Shown here piece after piece: positions 40,290-54,093 of a stretch of 64,000 nt of DNA (the stretch's first letter is position 1; every line of letters begins with the position of its first letter). Under the pieces are notes generated by a model. That model was not told the DNA's origin. It was given only the letters and a program-made list of their open reading frames with translations, and made no database searches. Location: positions 369,607 to 433,606 of the forward strand of contig CP136068.1 in NCBI GenBank assembly GCA_032622095.1, given 5' to 3'. A program made the position numbers and the translations under genes. Origin of the DNA: Siphonodentalium dalli (taxonomy: Eukaryota > Mollusca > Scaphopoda > Gadilida > Siphonodentaliidae).

Positions 40290-41265
40290 GTGATACCTAT
40301 ATATGTATGTGGTGGGGATACCTATATATGTGTGTGGTGGGGATACCTATATATGTATGTGGTGGGGATACCTATATATGTTTGTGGGGGGATACCTATA
40401 TATGTATGTGGTGGGGATACCTATATATTTGAGTGGTGGTGATACCTATATATGTATGTGGTGGGGAGACCTGTATATGAATGTGGCGGGGATACCTATA
40501 GATGTGTGTGGTGGGGATACCTATAGATGTGTGTGGTGGGGATACATATAGATGTGTATGGTGGGGATACCTATAGATGTGTATGGAGGGGATACCTATA
40601 GATGTATGTGGTAGGGATACCTATACATGTGTGTGGCGGTGAAACATATAGATGTGTATGGTGGGGATACCTATATATTTGTGTGGTGGGGATACCTATA
40701 GATGTGTGTGGTGGCGATACATATAGATGTGTGTGGTGGGGATACCTATAGATGTATGTGGTGGGGATACCTATATATGTATGTGGCAGTGATACATATA
40801 GATGTGTGTGGTGGGAATACCTATAAACGTATGTGGTGGGGATACCTATATATGTATGTGGTGGGGATACCTATAGATGTATGCGGTGGGGATACCTATA
40901 TATGTGTGTGGCGGTGATACATATAGATGTGTATGGTGGGGATACCTATAGATGTGTATGGAGGGGAAACCTATAGATGTATGTGGTGGGGATATCTATA
41001 TGTGTGTGGCGGTGAAACATATAGATGTGTATGGTGGGGATACCTATATATGTATGTGGTGGGGATACCTATATATGTATGTGGTGGGGATACATATATA
41101 TGTGTGTGGTGGGGATACCTATAGATGTATGTGGTGGGGATAACTATATATGTATGTGGTGGGGATACCTATAGATGTATGTGGTGGGGATACCTATATA
41201 TGTATTTGGTGGGGATACCTATATATGTGTGTGGTGGGGATACCTATAGATGTATGTGGTGGGGA
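40290..41265 (+). repeat. ~1-kb block, copy 1 (partner 51520-52497)
   Basis: This matches 51520-52497 at offset 11,228, rising to 11,232. The change comes from GTTTGTGGGGGGATACC near 40381 (one base short here) and an extra GGT near 51665 in the partner. Shared rare variants are CCTGTATATGAATG, GTGGCGATACATATAG near 40712, CTATAAACGTATG near 40822, and ATATCTATATGTGTGTGGCGG near 40993. Confidence 0.85.
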
Positions 41266-41560
41266 TACCTATATATGTGTGTGGTGGGGATACATATAGA
41301 TGTATGTGGTGGGATACCTATATATGTATGTGGTGGGGATACCTATATATGTATGTGGTGGGGATACCTATATATGTTTGTGGTGGGGATACATATAGAT
41401 GTATGTGGTGGGGATACCTATATTTGTATGTGGTGGGGATACCTATATATGTGTGTGGTGGTGATACCTATATATGTATGTGGTGGGGATACCTATAGAT
41501 GTGTTGTGGGGATACCTATAGATGTATGTGGTGGGGATACCTATAGATGTGTGTCGCGGG

Positions 41561-43778
41561 GATACCTATATATGTATGTGGTGGGGATACCTATATATGT
41601 GTGTGGTGGGGATACCTATATATGTATGTGGTGGGGATACCTATATATGTATGTGGCGGGGATACCTATATACGTGTGTGGTGGGGATACCTATATATGT
41701 ATGTGGTGGGGATACCTATATATGTATATCGTGGGGATACCTATATACGTGTGTGGTGGGGAGACCTATATATGTATGTGGTGGGGAGACCTATAGATGT
41801 ATGTGGTGGTGTTACCTATATATGTATGTGGTGGGGATACCTATATATGTATGTGGTGGTGATACCTATAGATGTATGTGGTGGTGATACCTATATATGT
41901 ATGTGGTGGTGATACCTATATATGTATGTGGTGGGGATACCTATATATGTGTGTGGTGGGGATATCTATAGATGTTTGTGGCGGGGAGACCTATATATGA
42001 ATGTGGTGGGGATACCTATATATGTGTGTGGTGGGGACACCTATAGATGTGTGTGGTGGGGAAACCTATAGGTGTATGTGGTGGGGAGACCTATTTATGT
42101 ATGTGGTGGGGATACCTATATATGTATGTGGCGGGGATACCTATATATGTATGTGGTGGGGATACCTATATATGTATGTGGTGGGGATACCTATAGATGT
42201 GTGTGGTGGGGATACATATAGATGTGTGTGGTGGGGATACCTATACATGTGTGTGGTCGGGATACCTATAGATGTGTGTGGTGGTGATACCTATATATGT
42301 GTGTGGTGGGGATACCTATATATGTATGTGGTGGTGATACCTATAGATGTATGTGGTTGGGATACCTATATATGTATGTGGTGGTGTTACCTATATATGT
42401 ATGTGGTGGTGATACCTATATATGTATGTGGTGGGGATACCTATATATGTATGTGGTGGGGATACCTATATATGCATGTGGTGGGGATACCTATATATGT
42501 GTGTGGTGGGGATACCTATATATGTAAGTGGCGGGGATACCTATATATGTATGTGGTGGGGATACCTATATATGTGTGTGGTGGTGATACCTATAGATGT
42601 ATGTGGTGGGGATACCTATATATGTGTGTGGTGGTGATACCTATATATGTGTGTGGTGGGGATACCTATATATGTATGTGGTGGGGAGACCTATATATGT
42701 ATGTGGTGGGGATACCTATATGTATGTGGTGGGGATACCATAGAGATGTATGTGGTGGGGATACCTATATATGTATGTGGTGGGAATACCTATATATGTA
42801 TGTGGTGGGGATACCTATAGATGTATGTGGTGGTGATACCTATATATGTATGTGGTGGTGATACCTATATATGTATGTGGTGGGGATACCTATATATGTG
42901 TGTGGTGGGGATACCTATATATGTATGTGGTGGGATACCTATATATATATGTGGTGTGGATACCTATATATGTATGTGGTGGGGATACCTATATATTTGA
43001 GTGGTGGTGATACCTATATATGTATGTGGTGGGGAGACCTATATATGAGTGTGGCGGGGATACCTATAGATGTGTGTGGTGGGGATACCTATATATGTGT
43101 GTGGTGGTGATACATATAGATGTGTATGGTGGGGATACCTATAGATGTGTATGGAGGGGATACCTATATATGTGTGTGGCGGTGAAACATATAGATGTGT
43201 ATGGTGGGGATACCTATAGATGTGTGTGGTGGGGATACCTATAGATGTATGTGGTGGGGATACCTATATATGTATGTGGTGGGGATACCTATAGATGTAT
43301 GTGGTGGGGATACCTATATATGTATGTGGCAGAGATACATATAGATGTGTGTGGTGGGGATACCTATAAATGTATGTGGAGGGGATACCTATATATGTTT
43401 GTGGTGGTGATACCTATAGATGTATGTGGTGGGGATACCTATATATGTATGTGGTGGTGATATCTATATATGTATGTGGTGGTGATAACTATATATGTAT
43501 GTGGTGGGGATACCTATATATGTATGTGGTGGGGATATCTATGTATGCATGTGGCGGGATACCTATATATGTATGTGGTGGGGATACCTATATATGTATG
43601 TGGTGGGGATACCTATAGATGTATGTGGTGGGGATACCTATATATGTATGTGGTGGGGATACCTATATATGCATGTGGCGGGGATACCTATATATGTGTG
43701 TGGTGGGGATACCTATATATGTATGTGGCGGGGATACCTATAGATGTATGTGGTGGGGATACCTATATATGTATGTGG
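41561..43778 (+). repeat. 2.2-kb block, copy 1 (spacing 5,840 bp)
   Basis: Order and lengths match 47401-49618 at a constant 5,840 bp (234 monomers minus 10). The left limit is sharp: GTGTCGCGGG here against TTGTGGTGAG in the partner. The right limit is GTTGTGATATC here against GTGGGGATACC in the partner. Differences include GTATATCGTGG, where the partner has GTATGTCGTGG, and GTAAGTGGCGG, where it has GTATGTGGCGG. Confidence 0.88.
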
Positions 43779-43939
43779 TTGTGATATCTATATATGTATG
43801 TGGTGCTGATACCTATATATGTATGTGGTGGGGATACCTATATATGTATGTGGTGGGGATACCTATATATGCATGTGGCGGGATACCTATAGATGTATGT
43901 GGTGGGGATACCTATATATGTATGTGGTGGGGATACCTA

Positions 43940-45152
43940 TATATGTATGTGGTGGGGATACCTATAGATGTGTGTGGTGGTGATACCTATATATGTATGT
44001 GGTGGTGATACCTATATATGTATGTGGTGGGGATACCTATATATGTGTGTGGTGGGGATACCTATATATGTATGTGGTGGGGATACCTATATATGTTTGT
44101 GGTGGGGATACCTATATATGTATGTGGTGGGGATACCTATATATTTGAGTGGTGGTGATACCTATATATGTGTGTGGTGGGGATACCTATATATGTATGT
44201 GGTGGTGATACCTATAGATGTATGTGGTTGGGATACCTATATATGTATGTGGTGGTGTTACCTATATATGTATGTGGTGGTGATACCTATATATGTATGT
44301 GGTGGGGATACCTATATATGTATGTGGTGGGGATACCTATATATGCATGTGGTGGGGATACCTATATATTTGAGTGGTGGTGATACCTATATATGTGTGT
44401 GGTGGGAATACCTATATATGTATGTGGTGGTGATACCTATAGATGTATGTGGTTGGGATACCTATATATGTGTGTGGTGGGGATACCTATATATGTATGT
44501 AACGGGGATACCTATATATGTATATGGTGGGGATACCTATATATGTGTGTGGTGGTGATACCTATAGATGTATGTGGTGGGGATACCTATATATGTATGT
44601 GGTGGTGTTACCTATATATGTATGTGGTGGTGATACCTATATATGTATGTGGTGGGGATACCTATATATGTATGTGGTGGGGATACCTATATATGCATGT
44701 GGTGGGAATACCTATATATTTGAGTGGTGGTGATACCTATATATGTGTGTGGTGGGGATACCTATATATGTATGTGGTGGTGATACCTATAGATGTATGT
44801 GGTTGGGATACCTATATATGTGTGTGGTGGGGATACCTATATATGTATGTGGCGGGGATACCTATATATGTATGTGGTGGGGATACCTATATATGTGTGT
44901 GGTGGTGATACCTATAGATGTATGTGGTGGGGATACCTATATATGTGTGTGGTGGTGATACCTATATATGTGTGTGGTGGGGATACCTATATATGTATGT
45001 GGTGGGGAGACCTATATATGTATGTGGTGGGGATACCTATATGTATGTGGTGGGGATACCATAGAGATGTATGTGGTGGGGATACCTATATATGTATGTG
45101 GTGGGAATACCTATATATGTATGTGGTGGGGATACCTATAGATGTATGTGGT
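43940..45152 (+). repeat. 1.2-kb block, copy 1 (spacing 5,666 bp)
   Basis: This matches 49606-50818 at 5,666 bp. The drop from 5,840 to 5,666 means about seven monomers (43779-43939, including GTGGTGCTGATACC and a GCATGTGGCGGGATACC monomer) are extra here or lost in the partner. Agreement ends near 45152/50818, where the partner has GTGGTGGGAATACC. Confidence 0.85.
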
Positions 45153-45956
45153 GGTGATACCTATATATGTATGTGGTGGTGATACCTATATATGTATGTG
45201 GTGGGGATACCTATATATGTATGTGGTGGGGATACCTATATATGTATGTGGTGGGGATACCTATAGATGTATGTGGTGGGGATACCTATATATGTATGTG
45301 GCAGAGATACATATAGATGTGTGTGGTGGGGATACCTATAAATGTATGTGGAGGGGATACCTATTTATGTTTGTGGTGGTGATACCTATAGATGTATGTG
45401 GTGGGGATACCTATATATGTATGTGGTGGTGATACCTATATATGTATGTGGTGGTGATACCTATATATGTATGTGGTGGGGATACCTATATATGTGTGTG
45501 GTGGTGATACCTATATATGTATGTGGTGGGGATACCTATAGATGTGTTGTGGGGATACCTATAGATGTATGTGGTGGGTATACCTATAGATGTGTGTCGC
45601 GGGGATACATATATATGTGTGTGGCGGGGATATCTATATATGTATGTGGCGGGGATACCTATATATGTTTGTGGTGAGGATACCTATATATGTATGTGGT
45701 GGGGATACCTATATATGTGTGTGGTGGGGATACCTATATATGTATGTGGTGGGGATACCTATATATGTATGTGGCGGGGATACCTATATACGTGAGTGGT
45801 GGGGATACCTATATATGTATGTGGTGGGGATACCTATATATGTATGTCGTGGGGATACCTATATACGTGTGTGGTGGGGAGACCTATATATGTATGTGGT
45901 GGGGAGACCTATAGATGTTTGTGGTGGTGTTACCTATATATGTATGTGGTGGGGAT
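44235..45956 (+). repeat. 1,722-bp tandem duplication, copy 1
   Basis: The unit starts at a GTGGTGGTGTTACC monomer and recurs directly at 45957-47678 (69 monomers minus 3). It contains two 350-bp sub-repeats, a GACC-type 23-bp monomer followed by CCATAGAGATG near 45061, GTGGCAGAGATACATATAG near 45299, and the GTTGTGGGG 23-bp monomer near 45546. Differences from copy 2 include GTATGTAACGGGG near 44508, CTATTTATGTTTG near 45363 and GTTTGTGGTGGTGTTACC near 45918. Confidence 0.9.
44241..44940 (+). repeat. 350-bp (14-monomer) tandem sub-repeat pair
   Basis: Two copies of a 14-monomer unit lie head-to-tail, seen from GTGGTGTTACC at 44251 and 44601 and from the ATTTGAGTGG monomer at 44369 and 44719. 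The spacing is exactly 350 bp with no indel. The same pair spacing recurs inside 45957-47678 (ATTTGAGTGG at 46090 and 46440) and inside 49606-50818 (50034 and 50384). So the pair predates the 1,722-bp and 5,666-bp copies. Confidence 0.9.
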
Positions 45957-47678
45957 ACCTATATATGTATGTGGTGGTGTTACCTATATATGTATGTGGT
46001 GGTGATACCTATATATGTATGTGGTGGGGATACCTATATATGTATGTGGTGGGGATACCTATATATGCATGTGGTGTGGATACCTATATATTTGAGTGGT
46101 GGTGATACCTATATATGTGTGTGGTGGGGATACCTATATATGTATGTGGTGGTGATACCTATAGATGTATGTGGTTGGGATACCTATATATGTGTGTGGT
46201 GGGGATACCTATATATGTATGTGGCGGGGATACCTATATATGTATATGGTGGGGATACCTATATATGTGTGTGGTGGTGATACCTATAGATGTATGTGGT
46301 GGGGATACCTATATATGTATGTGGTGGTGTTACCTATATATGTATGTGGTGGTGATACCTATATATGTATGTGGTGGGGATACCTATATATGTATGTGGT
46401 GGGGATACCTATATATGCATGTGGTGGGGATACCTATATATTTGAGTGGTGGTGATACCTATATATGTGTGTGGTGGGGATACCTATATATGTATGTGGT
46501 GGTGATACCTATAGATGTATGTGGTTGGGATACCTATATATGTGTGTGGTGGGGATACCTATATATGTATGTGGCGGGGATACCTATATATGTATGTGGT
46601 GGGGATACCTATATATGTGTGTGGTGGTGATACCTATAGATGTATGTGGTGGGGATACCTATATATGTGTGTGGTGGTGATACCTATATATGTGTGTGGT
46701 GGGGATACCTATATATGTATGTGGTGGGGAGACCTATATATGTATGTGGTGGGGATACCTATATGTATGTGGTGGGGATACCATAGAGATGTATGTGGTG
46801 GGGATACCTATATATGTATGTGGTGGGAATACCTATATATGTATGTGGTGGGGATACCTATAGATGTATGTGGTGGTGATACCTATATATGTATGTGGTG
46901 GTGATACCTATATATGTATGTGGTGGGGATACCTATATATGTATGTGGTGGGGATACCTATATATGTATGTGGTGGGGATACCTATAGATGTATGTGGTG
47001 GGGATACCTATATATGTATGTGGCAGAGATACATATAGATGTGTTTGGTGGGGATACCTATAAATGTATGTGGAGGGGATACCTATATATGTTTGTGGTG
47101 GTGATACCTATAGATGTATGTGGTGGGGATACCTATATATGTATGTGGTGGTGATACCTATATATGTATGTGGTGGTGATACCTATATATGTATGTGGTG
47201 GGGATACCTATATATGTGTGTGGTGGTGATACCTATATATGTATGTGGTGGGGATACCTATAGATGTGTTGTGGGGATACCTATAGATGTATGTGGTGGG
47301 TATACCTATAGATGTGTGTCGCGGGGATACATATATATGTGTGTGGCGGGGATATCTATATATGTATGTGGCGGGGATACCTATATATGTTTGTGGTGAG
47401 GATACCTATATATGTATGTGGTGGGGATACCTATATATGTGTGTGGTGGGGATACCTATATATGTATGTGGTGGGGATACCTATATATGTATGTGGCGGG
47501 GATACCTATATACGTGAGTGGTGGGGATACCTATATATGTATGTGGTGGGGATACCTATATATGTATGTCGTGGGGATACCTATATACGTGTGTGGTGGG
47601 GAGACCTATATATGTATGTGGTGGGGAGACCTATAGATGTATGTGGTGGTGTTACCTATATATGTATGTGGTGGGGAT
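45957..47678 (+). repeat. 1,722-bp tandem duplication, copy 2
   Basis: Direct tandem partner of 44235-45956. Private differences are GTGGTGTGGATACC near 46073 and GTGTTTGGTGGGG near 47041. After 47678 the sequence goes on as GTGGTGGTGATACCTATAG rather than GTGGTGGTGTTACC, so there are exactly two copies. The joint at about 45957 has normal 25-bp spacing, so the exchange was in register. Confidence 0.9.
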
Positions 47679-49618
47679 ACCTATATATGTATGTGGTGGT
47701 GATACCTATAGATGTATGTGGTGGTGATACCTATATATGTATGTGGTGGTGATACCTATATATGTATGTGATGGGGATACCTATATATGTGTGTGGTGGG
47801 GATATCTATAGATGTTTGTGGCGGGGAGACCTATATATGAATGTGGTGGGGATACCTATATATGTGTGTGGTGGGGACACCTATAGATGTGTGTGGTGGG
47901 GAAACCTATAGGTGTATGTGGTGGGGAGACCTATTTATGTATGTGGTGGGGATACCTATATATGTATGTGGCGGGGATACCTATATATGTATGTGGTGGG
48001 GATACCTATATATGTATGTGGTGGGGATACCTATAGATGTGTGTGGTGGGGATACATATAGATGTGTGTGGTGGGGATACCTATACATGTGTGTGGTCGG
48101 GATACCTATAGATGTGTGTGGTGGTGATACCTATATATGTGTGTGGTGGGGATACCTATATATGTATGTGGTGGTGATACCTATAGATGTATGTGGTTGG
48201 GATACCTATATATGTATGTGGTGGTGTTACCTATATATGTATGTGGTGGTGATACCTATATATGTATGTGGTGGGGATACCTATATATGTATGTGGTGGG
48301 GATACCTATATATGCATGTGGTGGGGATACCTATATATGTGTGTGGTGGGGATACCTATATATGTATGTGGCGGGGATACCTATATATGTATGTGGTGGG
48401 GATACCTATATATGTGTGTGGTGGTGATACCTATAGATGTATGTGGTGGGGATACCTATATATGTGTGTGGTGGTGATACCTATATATGTGTGTGGTGGG
48501 GATACCTATATATGTATGTGGTGGGGAGACCTATATATGTATGTGGTGGGGATACCTATATGTATGTGGTGGGGATACCATAGAGATGTATGTGGTGGGG
48601 ATACCTATGTATCTATGTGGTGGGAATACCTATATATGTATGTGGTGGGGATACCTATAGATGTATGTGGTGGTGATACCTATATATGTATGTGGTGGTG
48701 ATACCTATATATGTATGTGGTGGGGATACCTATATATGTGTGTGGTGGGGATACCTATATATGTATGTGGTGGGATACCTATATATATATGTGGTGTGGA
48801 TACCTATATATGTATGTGGTGGGGATACCTATATATTTGAGTGGTGGTGATACCTATATATGTATGTGGTGGGGAGACCTATATATGAATGTGGCGGGGA
48901 TACCTATAGATGTGTGTGGTGGGGATACCTATATATGTGTGTGGTGGTGATACATATAGATGTGTATGGTGGGGATACCTATAGATGTGTATGGAGGGGA
49001 TACCTATATATGTGTGTGGCGGTGAAACATATAGATGTGTATGGTGGGGATAACTATAGATGTGTGTGGTGGGGATACCTATAGATGTATGTGGTGGGGA
49101 TACCTATATATGTATGTGGTGGGGATACCTATAGATGTATGTGGTGGGGATACCTATATATGTATGTGGCAGAGATACATATAGATGTGTGTGGTGGGGA
49201 TACCTATAAATGTATGTGGAGGGGATACCTATATATGTTTGTGGTGGTGATACCTATAGATGTATGTGGTGGGGATACCTATATATGTATGTGGTGGTGA
49301 TACCTATATATGTATGTGGTGGTGATACCTATATATGTATGTGGTGGGGATACCTATATATGTATGTGGTGGGGATATCTATGTATGCATGTGGCGGGAT
49401 ACCTATATATGTATGTGGTGGGGATACCTATATATGTATGTGGTGGGGATACCTATAGATGTATGTGGTGGGGATACCTATATATGTATGTGGTGGGGAT
49501 ACCTATATATGCATGTGGCGGGGATACCTATATATGTGTGTGGTGGGGATACCTATATATGTATGTGGCGGGGATACCTATAGATGTATGTGGTGGGGAT
49601 ACCTATATATGTATGTGG
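47401..49618 (+). repeat. 2.2-kb block, copy 2 (spacing 5,840 bp)
   Basis: Partner of 41561-43778. Its left part overlaps the right end of the 1,722-bp duplication, so that pair's flank came from the same family. Private variants include GTATGTGATGGGG near 47764 and CCTATGTATCTATG near 48604. Confidence 0.86.
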
Positions 49619-50818
49619 TGGGGATACCTATAGATGTGTGTGGTGGTGATACCTATATATGTATGTGGTGGTGATACCTATATATGTATGTGGTGGGGAT
49701 ACCTATATATGTGTGTGGTGGGGATACCTATATATGTATGTGGTGGGGATACCTATATATGTTTGTGGTGGGGATACCTATATATGTATGTGGTGGGGAT
49801 ACCTATATATTTGAGTGGTGGTGATACCTATATATGTGTGTGGTGGGGATACCTATATATGTATGTGGTGGTGATACCTATAGATGTATGTGGTTGGGAT
49901 ACCTATATATGTATGTGGTGGTGTTACCTATATATGTATGTGGTGGTGATACCTATATATGTATGTGGTGGGGATACCTATATATGTATGTGGTGGGGAT
50001 ACCTATATATGCATGTGGTGGGGATACCTATATATTTGAGTGGTGGTGATACCTATATATGTGTGTGGTGGGGATACCTATATATGTATGTGGTGGTGAT
50101 ACCTATAGATGTATGTGGTTGGGATACCTATATATGTGTGTGGTGGGGATACCTATATATGTATGTGGCGGGGATACCTATATATGTATGTGGTGGGGAT
50201 ACCTATATATGTGTGTGGTGGTGATACCTATAGATGTATGTGGTGGGGATACCTATATATGTATGTGGTGGTGTTACCTATATATGTATGTGGTGGTGAT
50301 ACCTATATATGTATGTGGTGGGGATACCTATATATGTATGTGGTGGGGATACCTATATATGCATGTGGTGGGGATACCTATATATTTGAGTGGTGGTGAT
50401 ACCTATATATGTGTGTGGTGGGGATACCTATATATGTATGTGGTGGTGATACCTATAGATGTATGTGGTTGGGATACCTATATATGTGTGTGGTGGGGAT
50501 ACCTATATATGTATGTGGCGGGGATACCTATATATGTATGTGGTGGGGATACCTATATATGTGTGTGGTGGTGATACCTATAGATGTATGTGGTGGGGAT
50601 ACCTATATATGTGTGTGGTGGTGATACCTATATATGTGTGTGGTGGGGATACCTATATATGTATGTGGTGGGGAGACCTATATATGTATGTGGTGGGGAT
50701 ACCTATATGTATGTGGTGGGGATACCATAGAGATGTATGTGGTGGGGATACCTATATATGTATGTGGTGGGAATACCTATATATGTATGTGGTGGGGATA
50801 CCTATAGATGTATGTGGT
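49606..50818 (+). repeat. 1.2-kb block, copy 2 (spacing 5,666 bp)
   Basis: Partner of 43940-45152, including the 350-bp sub-repeat pair. It lacks the GTATGTAACGGGG variant found near 44508, so that change arose in the other copy after duplication. Confidence 0.85.
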
Positions 50819-52560
50819 GGGAATACCTATATATGTATGTGGTGGGGATACCTATATATGTATGTGGTGGTGATACCTATATATGTATGTGGTGGGGATA
50901 CCTATATATGTATGTGGTGGGGATACCTATAGATGTATGTGGTGGGGATACCTATATATGTATGTTGCAGAGATACATATAGATGTGTGTGGTGGGGATA
51001 CCTATAAATGTATGTGGTGGGGATACCTATATATGTATGTGGTGGTGATACCTATATATGTATGTGGTGGTGATACCTATATATGTATGTGGTGGGGATA
51101 CCTATATATGTATGTGGTGGGGATATCCATGTATGCATGTGGCGGGATACCTATATATGTATGTGGTGGGGATACCTATATATGCATGTGGCGGGGATAC
51201 CTATATATGTGTGTGGTGGGGATACCTATATATGTATGTGGCGGGGATACCTATAGATGTATGTGGTGGGGATACCTATATATGTATGTGGTGGTGATAC
51301 CTATATATGTATGTGGTGCTGATACCTATATATGTATGTGGTGGGGATACCTATATATGTATGTGGTGGGGATACCTATATATGCATGTGGCGGGATACC
51401 TATAGATGTATGTGGTGGGGATACCTATATATGTATGTGGTGGGGATACCTATATATGTATGTGGTGGGGATACCTATAGATGTGTGTGGTGGTGATACC
51501 TATATATGTAAGTGGTGGTGATACCTATATATGTATGTGGTGTGGATACCTATATATGTGTGTGGTGGGGATACCTATATATGTATGTGGTGGGGATACC
51601 TATATATGTTTGTGGTGGGGATACCTATATATGTATGTGGTGGGGATACCTATATATTTGAGTGGTGGTGGTGATACCTATATATGTATGTGGTGGGGAG
51701 ACCTGTATATGAATGTGGCGGGGATACCTATAGATGTGTGTGGTGGGGATACCTATAGATGTGTGTGGTGGGGATACATATAGATGTGTATGGTGGGGAT
51801 ACCTATAGATGTGTATGGAGGGGATACCTATAGATGTATGTGGTAGGGATACCTATACATGTGTGTGGCGGTGAAACTTATAGATGTGTATGGTGGGGAT
51901 ACCTATATATGTGTGTGGTGGGGATACCTATAGATGTGTGTGGTGGCGATACATATAGATGTGTGTGGTGGGGATACCTATAGTTGTATGTGGTGGGGAT
52001 ACCTATATATGTATGTGGCAGTGATACATATAGATGTGTGTGGTGGGAATACCTATAAACGTATGTGGTGGGGATACCTATATATGTATGTGGTGGGGAT
52101 ACCTATAGATGTATGCGGTGGGGATACCTATATATGTGTGTGGCGGTGATACATATAGATGTGTATGGTGGGGATACCTATAGATGTGTATGGAGGGGAA
52201 ACCTATAGATGTATGTGGTGGGGATATCTATATGTGTGTGGCGGTGAAACATATAGATGTGTATGGTGGGGATACCTATATATGTATGTGGTGGGGATAC
52301 CTATATATGTATGTGGTGGGGATACATATATATGTGTGTGGTGGGGATACCTATAGATGTATGTGGTGGGGATAACTATATATGTATGTGGTGGGGATAC
52401 CTATAGATGTATGTGGTGGGGATAACTATATATGTATTTGGTGGGGATACCTATATATGTGTGTTGTGGGGATACCTATAGATGTATGTGGTGGGGATAC
52501 CTATATATGTTTGTGGTGGGGATACCTATAGATGTATGTGGTGGGGATACCTATATTTGT
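50819..52560 (+). repeat. Mosaic HOR stretch including the partner of 40290-41265
   Basis: Up to about 51520 this is a patchwork with GCATGTGGCGGGATACC monomers near 51136 and 51383 and a GTTGCAGAGATACAT variant near 50963. From 51520 to 52497 it follows 40290-41265. Private changes are an extra GGT near 51665, GAAACTTATAG near 51874 and ATAGTTGTATG near 51981. From about 52500 it switches to another subtype. Confidence 0.78.
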
Positions 52561-53640
52561 ATGTGGCGGGGATACCTATATATGTGTGTGGTGGGGATAC
52601 CTATATATGTATGTGGTGGGGATACCTATATATGTGTGTGGTGGGGATACCTATATATGTATGTGGTGGGGATACCTATATATGTATGTGGCGGGGATAC
52701 CTATATACGTGTGTGGTGGGGATACCTATATATGTATGTGGTGGGGATACCTATATATGTATGTCGTGGGGATACCTATATACGTGTGTGGTGGGGAGAC
52801 CTATATATGTATGTGGTGGGGAGACCTATAGATGTATGTGGTGGTGTTACCTATATATCTATGTGGTGGGGATACCTATATATGTATGTGGTGGTGATAC
52901 CTATAGATGTATGTGGTGGTGATACCTATATATGTATGTGGTGGTGATACCTATATATGTATGTGGTGGGGATACCTATATATGTGTGTGGTGGGGATAT
53001 CTATAGATGTTTGTGGCGGGGAGACCTATATATGAATGTGGTGGGGATACCTATATATGTGTGTGGTGGGGACACCTATAGATGTGTGTGGTGGGGAAAC
53101 CTATAGGTGTATGTGGTGGGGAGACCTATTTATGTATGTGGTGGGGATACCTATATATGTATGTGGCGGGGATACCTATATATGTATGTGGTGGGGATAC
53201 CTATATATGTATGTGGTGGGGATACCTATAGATGTGTGTGGTGGGGATACATATAGATGTGTGTGGTGGGGATACCTATACATGTGTGTGGTCGGGATAC
53301 CTATAGATGTGTGTGGTGGTGATACCTATATATGTGTGTGGTGGGGATACCTATATATGTATGTGGTGGTGATACCTATAGATGTATGTGGTTGGGATAC
53401 CTATATATGTATGTGGTGGTGTTACCTATATATGTATGTGGTGGTGATACCTATATATGTATGTGGTGGGGATACCTATATATGTATGTGGTGGGGATAC
53501 CTATATATGCATGTGGCGGGATACCTATAGATGTATGTGGTGGGGATACCTATATATGTATGTGGTGGGGATACCTATAGATGTATGTGGTGGGGATACC
53601 TATATATGTATGTGGTGGGGATACCTATAGATGTATGTGG
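52561..53640 (+). repeat. 1.08-kb block, copy 1 (partner 57242-58321)
   Basis: Variant order matches 57242-58321 at 4,681 bp. The block contains GTATGTCGTGGGG, the GGGACACC then GGGGAAACC pair near 53070-53102, ACCTATTTATG near 53128, GGTCGGG near 53290 and GTTGGGATACC near 53392. A private change here is ATATATCTATG near 52855. The partner has AGATGAGTGTGG near 57937 and GTGGGAATACC near 57898. Confidence 0.84.
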
Positions 53641-54093
53641 TGGGGATACCTATATATGTATGTGGTGGGGATACCTATATATGCATGTGGTGGGGATACC
53701 TATATATGTGTGTGGTGGGGATACCTATATATGTATGTGGCGGGGATACCTATATATGTATGTGGTGGGGATACCTATATATGTGTGTGGTGGTGATACC
53801 TATAGATGTATGTGGTGGGGATACCTATATATGTGTGTGGTGGTGATACCTATATATGTGTGTGGTGGGGATACCTATATATGTAGGTGGTGGGGAGACC
53901 TATATATGTATGTGGTGGGGATACCTATATGTATGTGGTGGGGATACCATAGAGATGTATGTGGTGGGGATACCTATATATGTATGTGGTGGGAATACCT
54001 ATATATGAATGTGGTGGGGATACCTATAGATGTATGTGGTGGTGATACCTATATATGTATGTGGTGGTGATACCTATATATGTATGTGGTGGG

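Larger units (their letters stand above)
38210..43693 (+). repeat. Near-identical block R, copy 1 (partner 58517-64000)
   Basis: Every landmark checked recurs exactly 20,307 bp downstream: GTGCTGGGG 38337, TTTGACTGG 39455, GTGGCTATACC 40162, CCTGTATATGAATG 40471, GTATATCGTGG 41725, GTAAGTGGCGG 42524, GAGTGTGGCGG 43046, GATAACTATATATG 43483. The only difference found by eye is G at 39683 against C at 59990. Agreement begins near 38210; mismatches at 38193 and 38209 lie just outside. It runs to the window end, so the true length is unknown. Confidence 0.93.
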
